The notes: generated by a model not told the origin, from the sequence alone. Shown: positions 17,196 to 27,332, numbered from the stretch's first letter. The stretch is DNA of 33,981 nt from Prochlorococcus sp. AG-355-A18 (GCA_003280985.1 QCDH01000014.1:1-33981); one strand, 5' to 3'. Numbers and translations: made by a program.

Positions 17196-18859
17196 GTTTT
17201 CACATTCTTCATTATCATTTAAAAAAGTGGAAGAGGGCCTTTCTTATTTGGATAACGCTGATTTCACTTTTAATAAATTTATGGATAGATAATATTAGAT
17301 TTACAATTTTCCAAGCTAAGAAGAATGAAAAAAGTAGGGTCCAAATTAAAAGAGCTAAGTATTTTACTAATCAATTAATAAAGCTTGGTTCAGCATTCAT
17401 TAAAATTGGACAATTATTATCAGCGAGACCTGATTTAATTCCTAATACCTGGATACAGGAATTGTCTAAATTGCAAGATCAAGTTCCTAATTTTTCATTT
17501 ACGCAGGTTGAAGAGACTATAAGAAATGAACTAGGGTCTAGGTTTAATGAAATAGATCAAATAATATGTGATCCGGTTGGATCAGCATCACTAGCTCAGG
17601 TTCATAGAGCGACTTTAAAAGATGGTAAGAAAGTAGTTTTTAAAGTTCAAAGACCCAATTTAAAAGAATTGTTTAATATCGATTTGGGCATAATGCAGCA
17701 AATAGCAGGATTATTGCAAAAAAACAAGAATTGGAGTCGAGGTAGAAACTGGGTTGAGATTGCCAGAGAGTGTAGGAAAGTTCTGATGAAAGAACTTGAT
17801 TTTAAGTGCGAAGCGCAGTATGCAGCAAGATTCAGGCAGCAATTTCTTGATGATGAAAATGTTGAAGTTCCTGAAGTAATTTGGGATATGAGCAGTGAAA
17901 AAGTGCTTTGTTTAAGTTATGTAGAAGGGACAAAAATAAGCGATTTAGAAAAATTAAAATCACAAGAAATTGATTTATCTAAAATTGCAGAGATAGGTGC
18001 AATCAGCTACTTAAAACAATTAGTAAATTACGGTTTTTTTCATGCAGATCCTCATCCAGGGAATCTAGCAGTTTCAAGTGAAGGTAAATTGATTTTTTAT
18101 GATTTTGGAATGATGGGGAACATCTCAAATAATCTTCAAACAAGATTAGGGGGGATGGTTAAGGCTGCTGCTCTTAGAGACGCCTCATCACTTGTTAGTC
18201 AATTACAACAAGCTGGGCTAATTTCAAAAGATATTGATGTAGGACCAGTCAGAAGATTAGTCAGATTGATGCTTAAAGAAGCTTTAACTCCGCCATTTAG
18301 TCCTAATATTATTGAAAAATTATCAGGAGATTTATACGAACTGGTTTATGAAACGCCATTTCAACTGCCAGTAGATTTAATCTTTGTGATGAGAGCTTTA
18401 TCAACTTTTGAAGGAGTTGGTAGAATGCTTGATCCAGGGTTTAACCTTGTATCAGTTACCAAGCCTTATTTAATAGAACTTATGACTTCAAATAATCAAA
18501 GTCCCAACGATTTAATTAACCAATTTGGAAGACAAGTAGGTGAACTAGGATCGAAAGCTGTTGGAATTCCGAAAAGAATAGATGAAAGTTTAGAAAGATT
18601 AGAACAGGGCGATTTACAGTTGCAAATAAGAATGGGAGAGTCTGATAGGCAATTCAAAAAAATGTTTACGGCTCAAAAAACTTTAGGCCATTCAATTCTC
18701 ATAGGAAGCTTATCAATTGCATCTGCTTTACTTGTAACCAATAAACAAAATAATTTTGCATTGTTGCCACTTTTTTTTGCACTACCAATAAGTATTGATT
18801 GGATAAAGTGCCAATTAAGTATGCGAAAAGGCTCGCGTATAGAAAAACTTAAGCGCTAA
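17192..18859 (+). CDS. ABC1/UbiB/ADCK atypical kinase
   Basis: Atypical protein-kinase-like ATPase; relatives support quinone (ubiquinone, plastoquinone, tocopherol) metabolism at membranes. The 555-aa protein has the family-defining KIGQ (71-74), GSASLAQVHRA loop (130-140), nucleotide-binding Lys151 (FKVQRP), catalytic segment HADPHPGN (284-291) and metal-binding DFG (304-306). There is a hydrophobic segment near the N-terminus (about 16-33) and another near the C-terminus (about 500-535), suggesting membrane anchoring. All motifs are canonical. ATGA overlap with the preceding 105-aa gene; converges on eno with 6 nt between stops. Confidence 0.92.
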   Translation: MSFHILHYHLKKWKRAFLIWITLISLLINLWIDNIRFTIFQAKKNEKSRVQIKRAKYFTNQLIKLGSAFIKIGQLLSARPDLIPNTWIQELSKLQDQVPNFSFTQVEETIRNELGSRFNEIDQIICDPVGSASLAQVHRATLKDGKKVVFKVQRPNLKELFNIDLGIMQQIAGLLQKNKNWSRGRNWVEIARECRKVLMKELDFKCEAQYAARFRQQFLDDENVEVPEVIWDMSSEKVLCLSYVEGTKISDLEKLKSQEIDLSKIAEIGAISYLKQLVNYGFFHADPHPGNLAVSSEGKLIFYDFGMMGNISNNLQTRLGGMVKAAALRDASSLVSQLQQAGLISKDIDVGPVRRLVRLMLKEALTPPFSPNIIEKLSGDLYELVYETPFQLPVDLIFVMRALSTFEGVGRMLDPGFNLVSVTKPYLIELMTSNNQSPNDLINQFGRQVGELGSKAVGIPKRIDESLERLEQGDLQLQIRMGESDRQFKKMFTAQKTLGHSILIGSLSIASALLVTNKQNNFALLPLFFALPISIDWIKCQLSMRKGSRIEKLKR

Positions 18860-18865
18860 AAAAAA

Positions 18866-20161
<1,296 letters not shown>

Positions 20162-20307
20162 TTAAGTATTACTATTTAAATCCTATTAATAGCTGAACTA
20201 TTTGGCTAATATCTGAAATATATTTGTTAACCAAGTACAATTTTAATTTTATAAGAGCTTAGATATTATTTAACGTTTTTTTCATTCTAAAGTCCCCACA
20301 AATCCTC

Positions 20308-20358
20308 TCATCTAAATAATTTTCAAATTCATCTTACAATTTGAAAATTATTAGATGA
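20308..20358. repeat. Long inverted repeat between eno and clpB
   Basis: Left arm 20308-20329 (starts TCATCTAAATAATTTTC) and right arm 20338-20358 (starts AATTTGAAAATTATTAG) are reverse complements over 21 base pairs with a single extra A in the left arm; the loop is 8 nt. It ends 60 nt before the clpB ATG and lies 150 nt upstream of the eno start. Neither side has a T-run, so it is not a plain terminator. It could be a leader hairpin, a small RNA or an operator-like palindrome. The spacing and sequence do not match the CIRCE element (TTAGCACTC-N9-GAGTGCTAA). Confidence 0.85.
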
Positions 20359-20418
20359 TTATTAATGCAGATCATATTTAGAATATTAATTAATAACCAA
20401 CTATAGTTTTTATAGTTT

Positions 20419-23184
20419 ATGAAAGAAACACTTACATCCAGTCCTGAACTATTTAGCGATATTAGTTGGAATCTTCTTTTATTAGGGGAAGAAACCGCAA
20501 AAAAATGGGATCATAGCGAATTTAATATTGAACACATAATTCATACATTGTTCTCATCAAGTGAATTCTTTGCCTTCATTGAAAAATTATCAATCGACCA
20601 AGATACAGTTTTAGACATAACAGAAGATTTTTTAGAAGAGACACCAACAAATGAGTCAGATATTTTTACTATCGGGGAAGATTTAGAAATCTTATTAGAT
20701 AACGCGAATCAGATTAAAACTCAATGGGGATCGAGATTAATAGAAATACCTCATTTACTAATTGCTCTTGGAAGAGATTTAAGAATTGGAAATTATGTTT
20801 TTGAAGAAGGAAATCTTTCAATGGAAAAATTAGAGGAAGAATTAAAGTTTTACCCAAATATTAATCAATCAAAAGATTCTTTTAATTATGGGAATGTAAT
20901 TAAAATAAATAATCAGTCTAATTTTGAATCAAACAACGAGACTAACGAGACTTTTGTAAAAGAAGAAAAAATTAAAAAAGCTATTGTTCCATTACCAAAA
21001 AGTGAACTTCAAATTGAAACCAAAAAACAAGTTGGAAAAGATGAAAATGCTCTTTCAATTTATGGAAAAGATTTAACAGAATCAGCTAAAAAAGGGTTAC
21101 TAGATCCCGTTTTAGGAAGAGAAAATGAGATCAATAATTTAATGAGGGTACTCTGCAGAAGAAACAAAAATAACCCTATACTTATTGGCAATCCTGGAGT
21201 TGGTAAAACCTCAATTGCAAAATTACTTGCTCAATTAATTGTAGACAAAAAAGTTCCTGCTACTTTAAAGGACTTAAAAATTATTTCACTTGACTTAGGT
21301 GCATTAGTTTCTGGGACCAAATTTAGAGGTCAACTAGAGGAAAGACTAAGCTTAATAATGCAGGAACTAAATAATCCAAACCAAGGAATGATTCTATTTA
21401 TTGATGAAATTCACTCAATATTAAGTTCTGACAGATCTTCTACCGACATCAGTAATATCTTAAAACCTTTACTAGCTGAAGGAGAACTTAGATGTATCGG
21501 TACAACAACACCTGAGAAATTTCGTGAAACTATTGAAAAAGATCAGGCATTAAATAATTGCTTTCAAAAGATAGCTGTCAATGAACCTTCAGTAGAATTA
21601 AGCGCAAAAATATTACTAGGAATCAAAAAGAAATATGAATCACATCATGGCATAAAAATTTCTGAAGAGGCTGTAAACTATTCTGCAAAATTGGCCGATA
21701 GATACATCAGCGATAAATGTCTCCCTGATAGTGCAATTGATTTAATTGATGAAGCAGCTGCACAGTTAAAAATCGAGTCGAATAATATGCCTCAAATCAT
21801 TCTCCAACAAGAAAAAAAACTTAATTCTATTGATGAAAAATTGAATAATTTGCAAGGAGAAGATATCGAAACTCAAGAAAAATTATTGAATAATAGAAAA
21901 CAATCAGAGGCAAAATTGAACGTTCTTTTGGAAAATTGGAACAATTTACGTGAAGAAATGGAAGAATTATCTATTTTAATGAAAGAAGAAGATAAGCTAA
22001 CCAAACAAATTAAAGATAAATCAAATCGCGAAATTGAAAATGATCTAGATTATTTAGAAAAGCTTGAAGAAGAGTTACGTGAAATAGAGAATGACATACA
22101 AAAACTTGAAGAGAACTTTAATAAAATAAAGAAAAATAGAAATTTCCCTTTTAAATATCAAGTTGAACCTGATGATATTGCAGATGTTATATCAAAAATC
22201 ACAGGTATTCCAATTTCTAAAGTAGTTTCAAATGAACGTAAGAAATTAGTCAATCTAGAAACAGAACTAAGTGAAAAAGTTATTGGACAAGAAAAAGCAA
22301 TAGAAGCTGTTTCTGCTGCAATTAGAAGAGCTCGAGTTGGTATGAAAAGTCCTAAAAGACCTATTGGATCTTTTTTATTTATGGGTCCTACAGGTGTTGG
22401 TAAAACAGAATTAGCGAAATCTCTTGCAACAGTTTTATTCGATGAAGAAGACGCACTTTTAAGATTAGACATGAGTGAATATATGGAGAAAAATGCCGTA
22501 GCAAGACTTTTAGGAGCTCCCCCAGGTTATGTTGGTTATGAAGAGGGAGGTCAATTAACTGAAGCTGTAAGACGTAAACCCTATTCAGTAATACTTCTTG
22601 ATGAGATAGAAAAAGCACATGCAGAAGTATTTAATATCCTTTTGCAAGTTTTAGATGAAGGAAGATTAACGGACTCTCAAGGAAGGACCGTAGATTTCAA
22701 AAATACGGTAATCATTATGACTAGTAACCTAGCTGGTAAATCTATACTGGAGTATTCACAAAAGATTTCTAAAAGTGAGGGAAAGTTAGAAAAAGATCAA
22801 CAAACTCTAGATGATTCAATTAGTAATGCATTATCTTCAATTTTTAGACCTGAATTTTTAAATAGAATTGATGAAGTGGTGAAGTTTGATCCATTATCTA
22901 TTGATGAACTTCAAAAAATAATCATTCTACAAACAGAAGATTTAAAGAACCTGCTACTTGAGCAGAAAATAAATATCGCTATAGACAAAAAAGTTATCAA
23001 CAAAATTGCAAACGATTCTTACGAACCTGAATATGGTGCTAGGCCACTTAGCAGGGAACTTAGAAGACAAATAGAAAATCCCTTAGCTGCAAAACTTTTA
23101 GAGGATAATTTCAAAAATAAAAAAAATATAACAATTAAACTTAACCCTGCTAAAAAAGATGAGATCGTTTTCAAACCTAGCTGA
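20419..23184 (+). CDS. clpB: ClpB-type Hsp100 disaggregase, divergent
   Basis: Hexameric AAA+ chaperone that pulls polypeptides out of aggregates. The 921-aa protein has a weak Clp_N domain (about 8-150), a Lys/Glu/Asn-rich linker (150-210), AAA-1 with Walker A GNPGVGKT (257-264), pore loop GTKFRG and Walker B LFIDEIH, a coiled-coil middle domain of about 120 residues, and AAA-2 with Walker A GPTGVGKT (656-663), pore loop GYVGYEEGG and arginine finger RPEFLNRID. The middle domain and absence of a ClpP-binding IGF-type loop favour ClpB over ClpC. In AAA-1 the usual ERRFQ arginine-finger segment reads NNCFQ (379-383), so both arginines are missing. Probably the non-canonical second ClpB of cyanobacteria. 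ATG start. Confidence 0.9.
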   Translation: MKETLTSSPELFSDISWNLLLLGEETAKKWDHSEFNIEHIIHTLFSSSEFFAFIEKLSIDQDTVLDITEDFLEETPTNESDIFTIGEDLEILLDNANQIKTQWGSRLIEIPHLLIALGRDLRIGNYVFEEGNLSMEKLEEELKFYPNINQSKDSFNYGNVIKINNQSNFESNNETNETFVKEEKIKKAIVPLPKSELQIETKKQVGKDENALSIYGKDLTESAKKGLLDPVLGRENEINNLMRVLCRRNKNNPILIGNPGVGKTSIAKLLAQLIVDKKVPATLKDLKIISLDLGALVSGTKFRGQLEERLSLIMQELNNPNQGMILFIDEIHSILSSDRSSTDISNILKPLLAEGELRCIGTTTPEKFRETIEKDQALNNCFQKIAVNEPSVELSAKILLGIKKKYESHHGIKISEEAVNYSAKLADRYISDKCLPDSAIDLIDEAAAQLKIESNNMPQIILQQEKKLNSIDEKLNNLQGEDIETQEKLLNNRKQSEAKLNVLLENWNNLREEMEELSILMKEEDKLTKQIKDKSNREIENDLDYLEKLEEELREIENDIQKLEENFNKIKKNRNFPFKYQVEPDDIADVISKITGIPISKVVSNERKKLVNLETELSEKVIGQEKAIEAVSAAIRRARVGMKSPKRPIGSFLFMGPTGVGKTELAKSLATVLFDEEDALLRLDMSEYMEKNAVARLLGAPPGYVGYEEGGQLTEAVRRKPYSVILLDEIEKAHAEVFNILLQVLDEGRLTDSQGRTVDFKNTVIIMTSNLAGKSILEYSQKISKSEGKLEKDQQTLDDSISNALSSIFRPEFLNRIDEVVKFDPLSIDELQKIIILQTEDLKNLLLEQKINIAIDKKVINKIANDSYEPEYGARPLSRELRRQIENPLAAKLLEDNFKNKKNITIKLNPAKKDEIVFKPS

Positions 23185-23245
23185 GGAGTAAATCAATAAG
23201 CTAAAATAAAAACTAAAGCATAAAGCTTAATTTCAAAAAAATTTT

Positions 23246-23488
23246 GTGACAAGTCCTACTACTAATAAAGAACCTCTTAAAAAGGATTCTCCTGAAGTTG
23301 AAGAGCCTAAAAAAAAGAATAATTTTTTTAGATCTACCTACGATGAGCTTAAACTTGTCGTGTGGCCTAACAAACAACAACTTTTTAGCGAATCAGTAGC
23401 AGTTATAATTATGGTATCTTTTTCTGCTGCAGCCATTGCTTCTGTTAGCAGATTCTATGGATGGGCAGCCTCGCAAATTTTTGGTTGA
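23246..23488 (+). CDS. secE: Preprotein translocase subunit SecE
   Basis: Small essential subunit of the SecYEG channel. The 80-aa protein has a charged N-terminus, the amphipathic helix FRSTYDELKLVVWPNKQQL (28-46) with the conserved VVWP motif, and one transmembrane helix (about 48-72). GTG start, 61 nt after clpB; position directly before nusG is the universal arrangement. Single-helix form as in most bacteria outside Enterobacteria. Confidence 0.95.
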   Translation: MTSPTTNKEPLKKDSPEVEEPKKKNNFFRSTYDELKLVVWPNKQQLFSESVAVIIMVSFSAAAIASVSRFYGWAASQIFG

Positions 23489-23538
23489 ATTATCTCCCGA
23501 ATATCCATTAAAAAGATCTTAATTAAGCTTCCAGAAAA

Positions 23539-24150
23539 ATGAGTAATGAATTAACTACAAACCTTGCTTCTTCAAAAGCAAATACAAGCATTGCAAGATG
23601 GTATGCAGTTCAAGTAGCATCAAGCTGCGAAAAAAAAGTAAAAGCGACTCTTGAGCAGAGATCAGTAACTTTAGGTGTCAATAATAGAATCATTGAAATT
23701 GAAATTCCCCAAACTCCAGGAATTAAATTAAAAAAAGATGGAAGTAGACAAACTACTGAAGAAAAAGTTTTCCCAGGTTACGTCCTCGTAAGAATGATTT
23801 TGGATGAAGATACAATGATGGCTGTTAAAAGTACTCCAAATGTAATTAACTTTGTCGGTGCTGAAGACGGTAGAGGCAGCGGAAGATCGCGAGGTCATAT
23901 CAAACCTCGACCATTATCAAGACAAGAAGTTAATAGAATCTTTAAGCGCGCATCAGAGAAAAAAGCTGTAATCAAATTAGATATTGAAGAAAAAGATAGA
24001 ATCATTGTAACTAGCGGTCCATTCAAGGATTTCCAGGGAGAAGTTATAGAAGTTTCCGGAGAAAGAAATAAATTAAAAGCATTACTTTCAATATTTGGGC
24101 GCGAGACTCCTGTAGAATTAGAATTCTCCCAAATCAATAAACAAAATTAA
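23539..24150 (+). CDS. nusG: Transcription elongation/antitermination factor NusG
   Basis: Binds RNA polymerase clamp and couples transcription to translation or Rho. The 203-aa protein shows the NGN domain beginning ARWYAVQVASSCEKKVKATLE and the motif EKVFPGYVLVRM, followed by the C-terminal KOW domain with VTSGPFKDFQGEVIEV (about 154-169). Full length. ATG start; 50 nt after secE, in the conserved secE-nusG-rplK order. Confidence 0.97.
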   Translation: MSNELTTNLASSKANTSIARWYAVQVASSCEKKVKATLEQRSVTLGVNNRIIEIEIPQTPGIKLKKDGSRQTTEEKVFPGYVLVRMILDEDTMMAVKSTPNVINFVGAEDGRGSGRSRGHIKPRPLSRQEVNRIFKRASEKKAVIKLDIEEKDRIIVTSGPFKDFQGEVIEVSGERNKLKALLSIFGRETPVELEFSQINKQN

Positions 24151-24217
24151 TTTCTAATTATTCTTGTTTATCGAGTAAAATTATGATTTTCTACTCCAGC
24201 TTAAATTCTCTAATCTA

Positions 24218-24643
24218 ATGGCAAAAAAAATTGTTGCAGTTATCAAGCTTGCTCTACAAGCAGGCAAAGCAAATCCTGCGCCTCCTGTAGGGCCAGCTTT
24301 AGGACAACATGGTGTCAATATCATGGCATTTTGCAAAGAATATAACGCAAGGACACAAGATAAAGCAGGTTTTGTAATTCCAGTCGAGATTTCTGTTTTT
24401 GAAGATAGAAGCTTTACTTTTATCACAAAAACACCTCCTGCTTCCGTCTTAATAACAAAAGCAGCTGGTATTGAGAAAGGTTCAGGTGAATCCGCAAAAG
24501 GCTCTGTTGGGAATATAAGTAAAGCTCAATTAGAAGAAATAGCCAAAACTAAGCTTCCTGATCTAAACTGTTCTAGTGTTGAATCAGCAATGAAAGTAAT
24601 TGAGGGTACTGCTCGTAATATGGGCGTCTCTATTACTGATTGA
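24218..24643 (+). CDS. rplK: 50S ribosomal protein L11
   Basis: Forms the base of the L7/L12 stalk and binds the GTPase centre of 23S rRNA. The 141-aa protein begins [20 protein letters not shown], with the proline-rich [17 protein letters not shown] hinge, and ends [10 protein letters not shown], matching the family end to end. A small stem-loop (GAGTA/TACTC, 24173-24177 with 24192-24196) lies in the 67-nt gap after nusG. Confidence 0.98.
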   Translation: MAKKIVAVIKLALQAGKANPAPPVGPALGQHGVNIMAFCKEYNARTQDKAGFVIPVEISVFEDRSFTFITKTPPASVLITKAAGIEKGSGESAKGSVGNISKAQLEEIAKTKLPDLNCSSVESAMKVIEGTARNMGVSITD

Positions 24644-24670
24644 GTTCAATACACAATTTCTCACTATTTA

Positions 24671-24700
24671 GGGGAGGTTAGTTAATAACCGTTTGCACCC
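24671..24700 (+). promoter_or_regulatory. Stem-loop just upstream of rplA
   Basis: GGTTA (24676-24680) pairs with TAACC (24686-24690) across a 5-nt loop, flanked by GGG (24671-24673) and CCC (24698-24700) that could extend it. It ends 9 nt before the rplA ATG. A link to L1 autoregulation is possible but not shown. Confidence 0.3.
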
Positions 24701-24709
24701 AATATTATT

Positions 24710-25417
24710 ATGAAAAAACTATCTAAAAGAATGGCGGCTTTATCAACAAAGATAGAGGATCGCATTTACGCACCACTTGAAGCTCTTAGTATTATCAAGG
24801 AAAATGCTAATGCAAAATTTGATGAAACTATTGAAGCACATATACGTTTAGGTATTGATCCAAAATATACTGATCAACAGTTAAGGACCACTGTTGAATT
24901 ACCACATGGTACTGGCCAAAGCATCAAAATTGCAGTAATTACAAGCGGTGAGAATGTATCGAAAGCTAAGGCTGCTGGTGCAGATTTATTTGGCGAAGAA
25001 GATCTTGTAGAAAGCATCAACAAAGGAAATATGGAGTTTGATCTACTTATTGCAACTCCTGATATGATGCCAAAGGTTGCAAAATTAGGAAGAGTTTTAG
25101 GACCTAGAGGTTTAATGCCTAATCCTAAAGCTGGGACAGTAACTAATGACATTGCTAATGCAATAAAAGAATTCAAAGCAGGTAAGCTCGAATTTAGAGC
25201 AGATAAGGCTGGAATCGTTCATGTCCGCTTTGGAAAAGCAAGTTTCACAAAAGAGGCTCTATTTGACAACTTAAAAACCTTACAAGAATCAATTGATAAA
25301 AATAAACCAAGTGGAGCTAAAGGAAAGTATTGGAAAACTTTTTATGTAACTTCAACAATGGGGCCTTCAGTTCAATTAGACATAAATGCTGTACAAGATT
25401 ACCAACCTGAAGGTTAA
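24710..25417 (+). CDS. rplA: 50S ribosomal protein L1
   Basis: Builds the L1 stalk that guides tRNA out of the E site; L1 represses its own operon in many bacteria. The 235-aa protein contains the signature [41 protein letters not shown] and the closing [14 protein letters not shown]. Intact. ATG start, 66 nt after rplK. Confidence 0.98.
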   Translation: MKKLSKRMAALSTKIEDRIYAPLEALSIIKENANAKFDETIEAHIRLGIDPKYTDQQLRTTVELPHGTGQSIKIAVITSGENVSKAKAAGADLFGEEDLVESINKGNMEFDLLIATPDMMPKVAKLGRVLGPRGLMPNPKAGTVTNDIANAIKEFKAGKLEFRADKAGIVHVRFGKASFTKEALFDNLKTLQESIDKNKPSGAKGKYWKTFYVTSTMGPSVQLDINAVQDYQPEG

Positions 25418-25440
25418 CGCTTTGTAGTATAATTTAAATT

Positions 25441-25600
25441 GCAATAATACGGCCAAAGAAAGTAGGTTGATTTAGTTATTCTAAATTTTAAATTCCTACC
25501 GAGGACTCGTCTTAAATTATTTCTTTTTGGATCTAATAAAAGCGGCCTCTTTAAAAGAACTTTGCCGCATTTCCTGCTCTCCCTAAATTACGATCCAAAA
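25441..25600 (+). ncRNA. L10-leader-like mRNA structure upstream of rplJ
   Basis: The 190-nt gap before rplJ has the layout of the ribosomal protein L10 leader. GTAGG (25462-25466) pairs with CCTAC (25495-25499) around an internal hairpin TTTAG/CTAAA (25471-25475 with 25481-25485), followed by the conserved-looking CCGAGGA. In this family the L10(L12)4 complex binds the leader and represses rplJL. Further on GCGGC (25542-25546) pairs with GCCGC (25564-25568), enclosed by TTGGATC (25527-25533) with GATCCAA (25592-25598), ending 9 nt before the start codon. Confidence 0.75.
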
Positions 25601-25607
25601 AACATCA

Positions 25608-26135
25608 ATGGGCCGAACACTAGAGAATAAGCAAAAAATCGTTACTGAGATTAAATCTCTATTAGACGACTCGGAAATGGCTGTAGTTCTTGACTATAAA
25701 GGTTTAACTATTAAAGAGATGTCAGATTTGCGATCTAGATTGCAAACAACTAACGGCATCTGCAAAGTTACTAAAAATTCATTAATGCGCAAAGCTATTA
25801 ATGGAGATAGTAATTGGAACGATCTTGAATCTTTACTGACCGGAACAAACGCTTTTGTGTTAATTAAAGAAGATGTTGGTGGTGCTGTAAAAGCAATCCA
25901 ATCTTTTCAAAAAGACACCAAAAAATCCGAGACCAAAGGAGCTTTATTTGAAGGCAGACTTCTTAGCGATTCTGAAATAAAAGAAATTGCGAGTCTTCCA
26001 TCTAAAGAAGTATTGATGGCAAAAATTGCTGGCGCTCTAAATGGCGTAGCAACAAAAATTGCGATCTCTATCAATGAAGTGCCTTCTGGACTTGCTAGAT
26101 CACTTAAACAACATTCTGAAAAATCAGAATCTTAA
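25608..26135 (+). CDS. rplJ: 50S ribosomal protein L10
   Basis: Anchors L7/L12 dimers to the ribosome. The 175-aa protein begins [12 protein letters not shown] and shows the fold-typical [31 protein letters not shown] and the C-terminal helix that binds L7/L12. Intact. No clear Shine-Dalgarno; the start codon lies just 3' of a long-range helix in the leader. Gap of 28 nt to rplL. Confidence 0.97.
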   Translation: MGRTLENKQKIVTEIKSLLDDSEMAVVLDYKGLTIKEMSDLRSRLQTTNGICKVTKNSLMRKAINGDSNWNDLESLLTGTNAFVLIKEDVGGAVKAIQSFQKDTKKSETKGALFEGRLLSDSEIKEIASLPSKEVLMAKIAGALNGVATKIAISINEVPSGLARSLKQHSEKSES

Positions 26136-26163
26136 ATCAAAACCCTAATTAACTTTTAAGAAA

Positions 26164-26559
26164 ATGTCCGCAAAAACTGAAGAAATTCTTGAATCATTAA
26201 AATCTTTATCACTTTTAGAAGCATCTGAGCTTGTAAAGCAAATTGAAGAGGCTTTTGGTGTATCTGCTGCAGCTTCTGCAGGTGTAGTAATGGCAGCTCC
26301 AGGAGCAGCTGGCGGTGACGCAGATGGTGGCGCTGCTGAAGAAAAAACTGAATTTGATGTAGTTCTCGAAAGCTTTGATGCAGCTGCAAAAATCAAAGTA
26401 CTTAAGGTTGTAAGAAATGCAACTGGTCTAGGTCTTGGTGATGCAAAAGCACTTGTTGAATCTGCACCAAAAACAGTAAAAGAAGGAATTGCCAAAGCAG
26501 ATGCTGAATCTTTAAAGAAAGAGATTGAAGAAGCTGGCGGTAAAGTTACACTTAAGTAA
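26164..26559 (+). CDS. rplL: 50S ribosomal protein L7/L12
   Basis: Acidic stalk protein recruiting translation GTPases. The 131-aa protein has the N-terminal dimerisation/L10-binding helix (1-35), an Ala/Gly-rich flexible hinge (about 37-58), and the C-terminal globular domain with [20 protein letters not shown] and [14 protein letters not shown]. Intact and typical. ATG start, 28 nt after rplJ. Confidence 0.98.
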
Positions 26560-26573
26560 GAGTACATTTTTTC

Positions 26574-26598
26574 AAGCCGATAACCTTAATATCGGCTT
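26574..26598 (+). other. Perfect 9-bp hairpin after rplL without T-tract
   Basis: AAGCCGATA (26574-26582), 7-nt loop, TATCGGCTT (26590-26598). It starts 14 nt after the rplL stop and ends 8 nt before the rnhA ATG. What follows is CAAAAATT, so it lacks the U-run of an intrinsic terminator. Candidate mRNA 3' stabiliser, processing site or attenuator between the ribosomal and the rnhA transcripts. Confidence 0.7.
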
Positions 26599-26606
26599 CA
26601 AAAATT

Positions 26607-27326
26607 ATGAATAGTGATAGTATTGCGATTGAAGCCGCAACAGATGGAGCCTGCAGTGGAAATCCAGGCCCAGGTGGTTGGGGGGGTTTAATAATTTTTG
26701 ACGACAACAGCGAATTAGAAATAGGTGGTTCCGAGCAAAATACTACAAATAATAGAATGGAACTCACCGCGGCTATAAAAACTATTGAGAAATTAAAAAC
26801 CTACAAATTAAAAGAGAACTTTAAACTGAGAACTGATAGTAAATATGTCATAGAGGGTTATACAAAATGGATTATTAATTGGAAGAAAAATGGATGGAAA
26901 ACAAGTTCAGGAAAACCAGTTCAAAATCTTGATCTATGGCAAAAAATTGATCAATTAAGAATTAATGGCCTAATAATGGAATATGTTAAAGGTCATAGCG
27001 GGGATAAACAAAATGATAGGGTTGATAAAATTGCAACTAATTACAGCAAAGGTATATCTATAGAAAGTAACTTAAAAAAAGTAGAATCCTCAGTTGATTT
27101 TTTTGAAAAAAATGCACCTGCAGAAATTCAGGAATTATTTTCCCGCAATGAATTAATTCAAAAATTTGCAGAAAAAAAGTACCTGTTAAGTTCACCTGAA
27201 CTAGACACCTTATTAGGTGATGAAAACCACTTAAAGATAAAACAATATTCACTTTTTGAATGGCGTAATTGGAGATTGATTCCTAAAAATAAAAAATATT
27301 GGATAATAGAAAAAAAAGAAGCCTAA
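26607..27326 (+). CDS. rnhA: Ribonuclease HI with C-terminal extension
   Basis: Cleaves the RNA strand of RNA-DNA hybrids. The N-terminal 150 residues are a complete type 1 RNase H: catalytic Asp13 (ATDGACSGNPGPGG), Glu52 (NRMELTAA), Asp77 (RTDSKYVI) and Asp140 (GHSGDKQNDRVDKIA). A further 85-90 residues follow (EIQELFSRNELIQKF..., ending WRNWRLIPKNKKYWIIEKKEA), giving 239 aa against about 155 for the E. coli enzyme; their function is unknown to me. ATG start, 47 nt after rplL, 6 nt before pyrD. Confidence 0.95.
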   Translation: MNSDSIAIEAATDGACSGNPGPGGWGGLIIFDDNSELEIGGSEQNTTNNRMELTAAIKTIEKLKTYKLKENFKLRTDSKYVIEGYTKWIINWKKNGWKTSSGKPVQNLDLWQKIDQLRINGLIMEYVKGHSGDKQNDRVDKIATNYSKGISIESNLKKVESSVDFFEKNAPAEIQELFSRNELIQKFAEKKYLLSSPELDTLLGDENHLKIKQYSLFEWRNWRLIPKNKKYWIIEKKEA

Positions 27327-27332
27327 TTTTTT

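Noticed and set aside
26145-26567. 140-aa reading frame antisense to rplL, rich in Ser, Ala and Pro
   Set aside because: It is the complement of the Ala-rich, codon-biased rplL gene; composition follows from that and it has no independent support.
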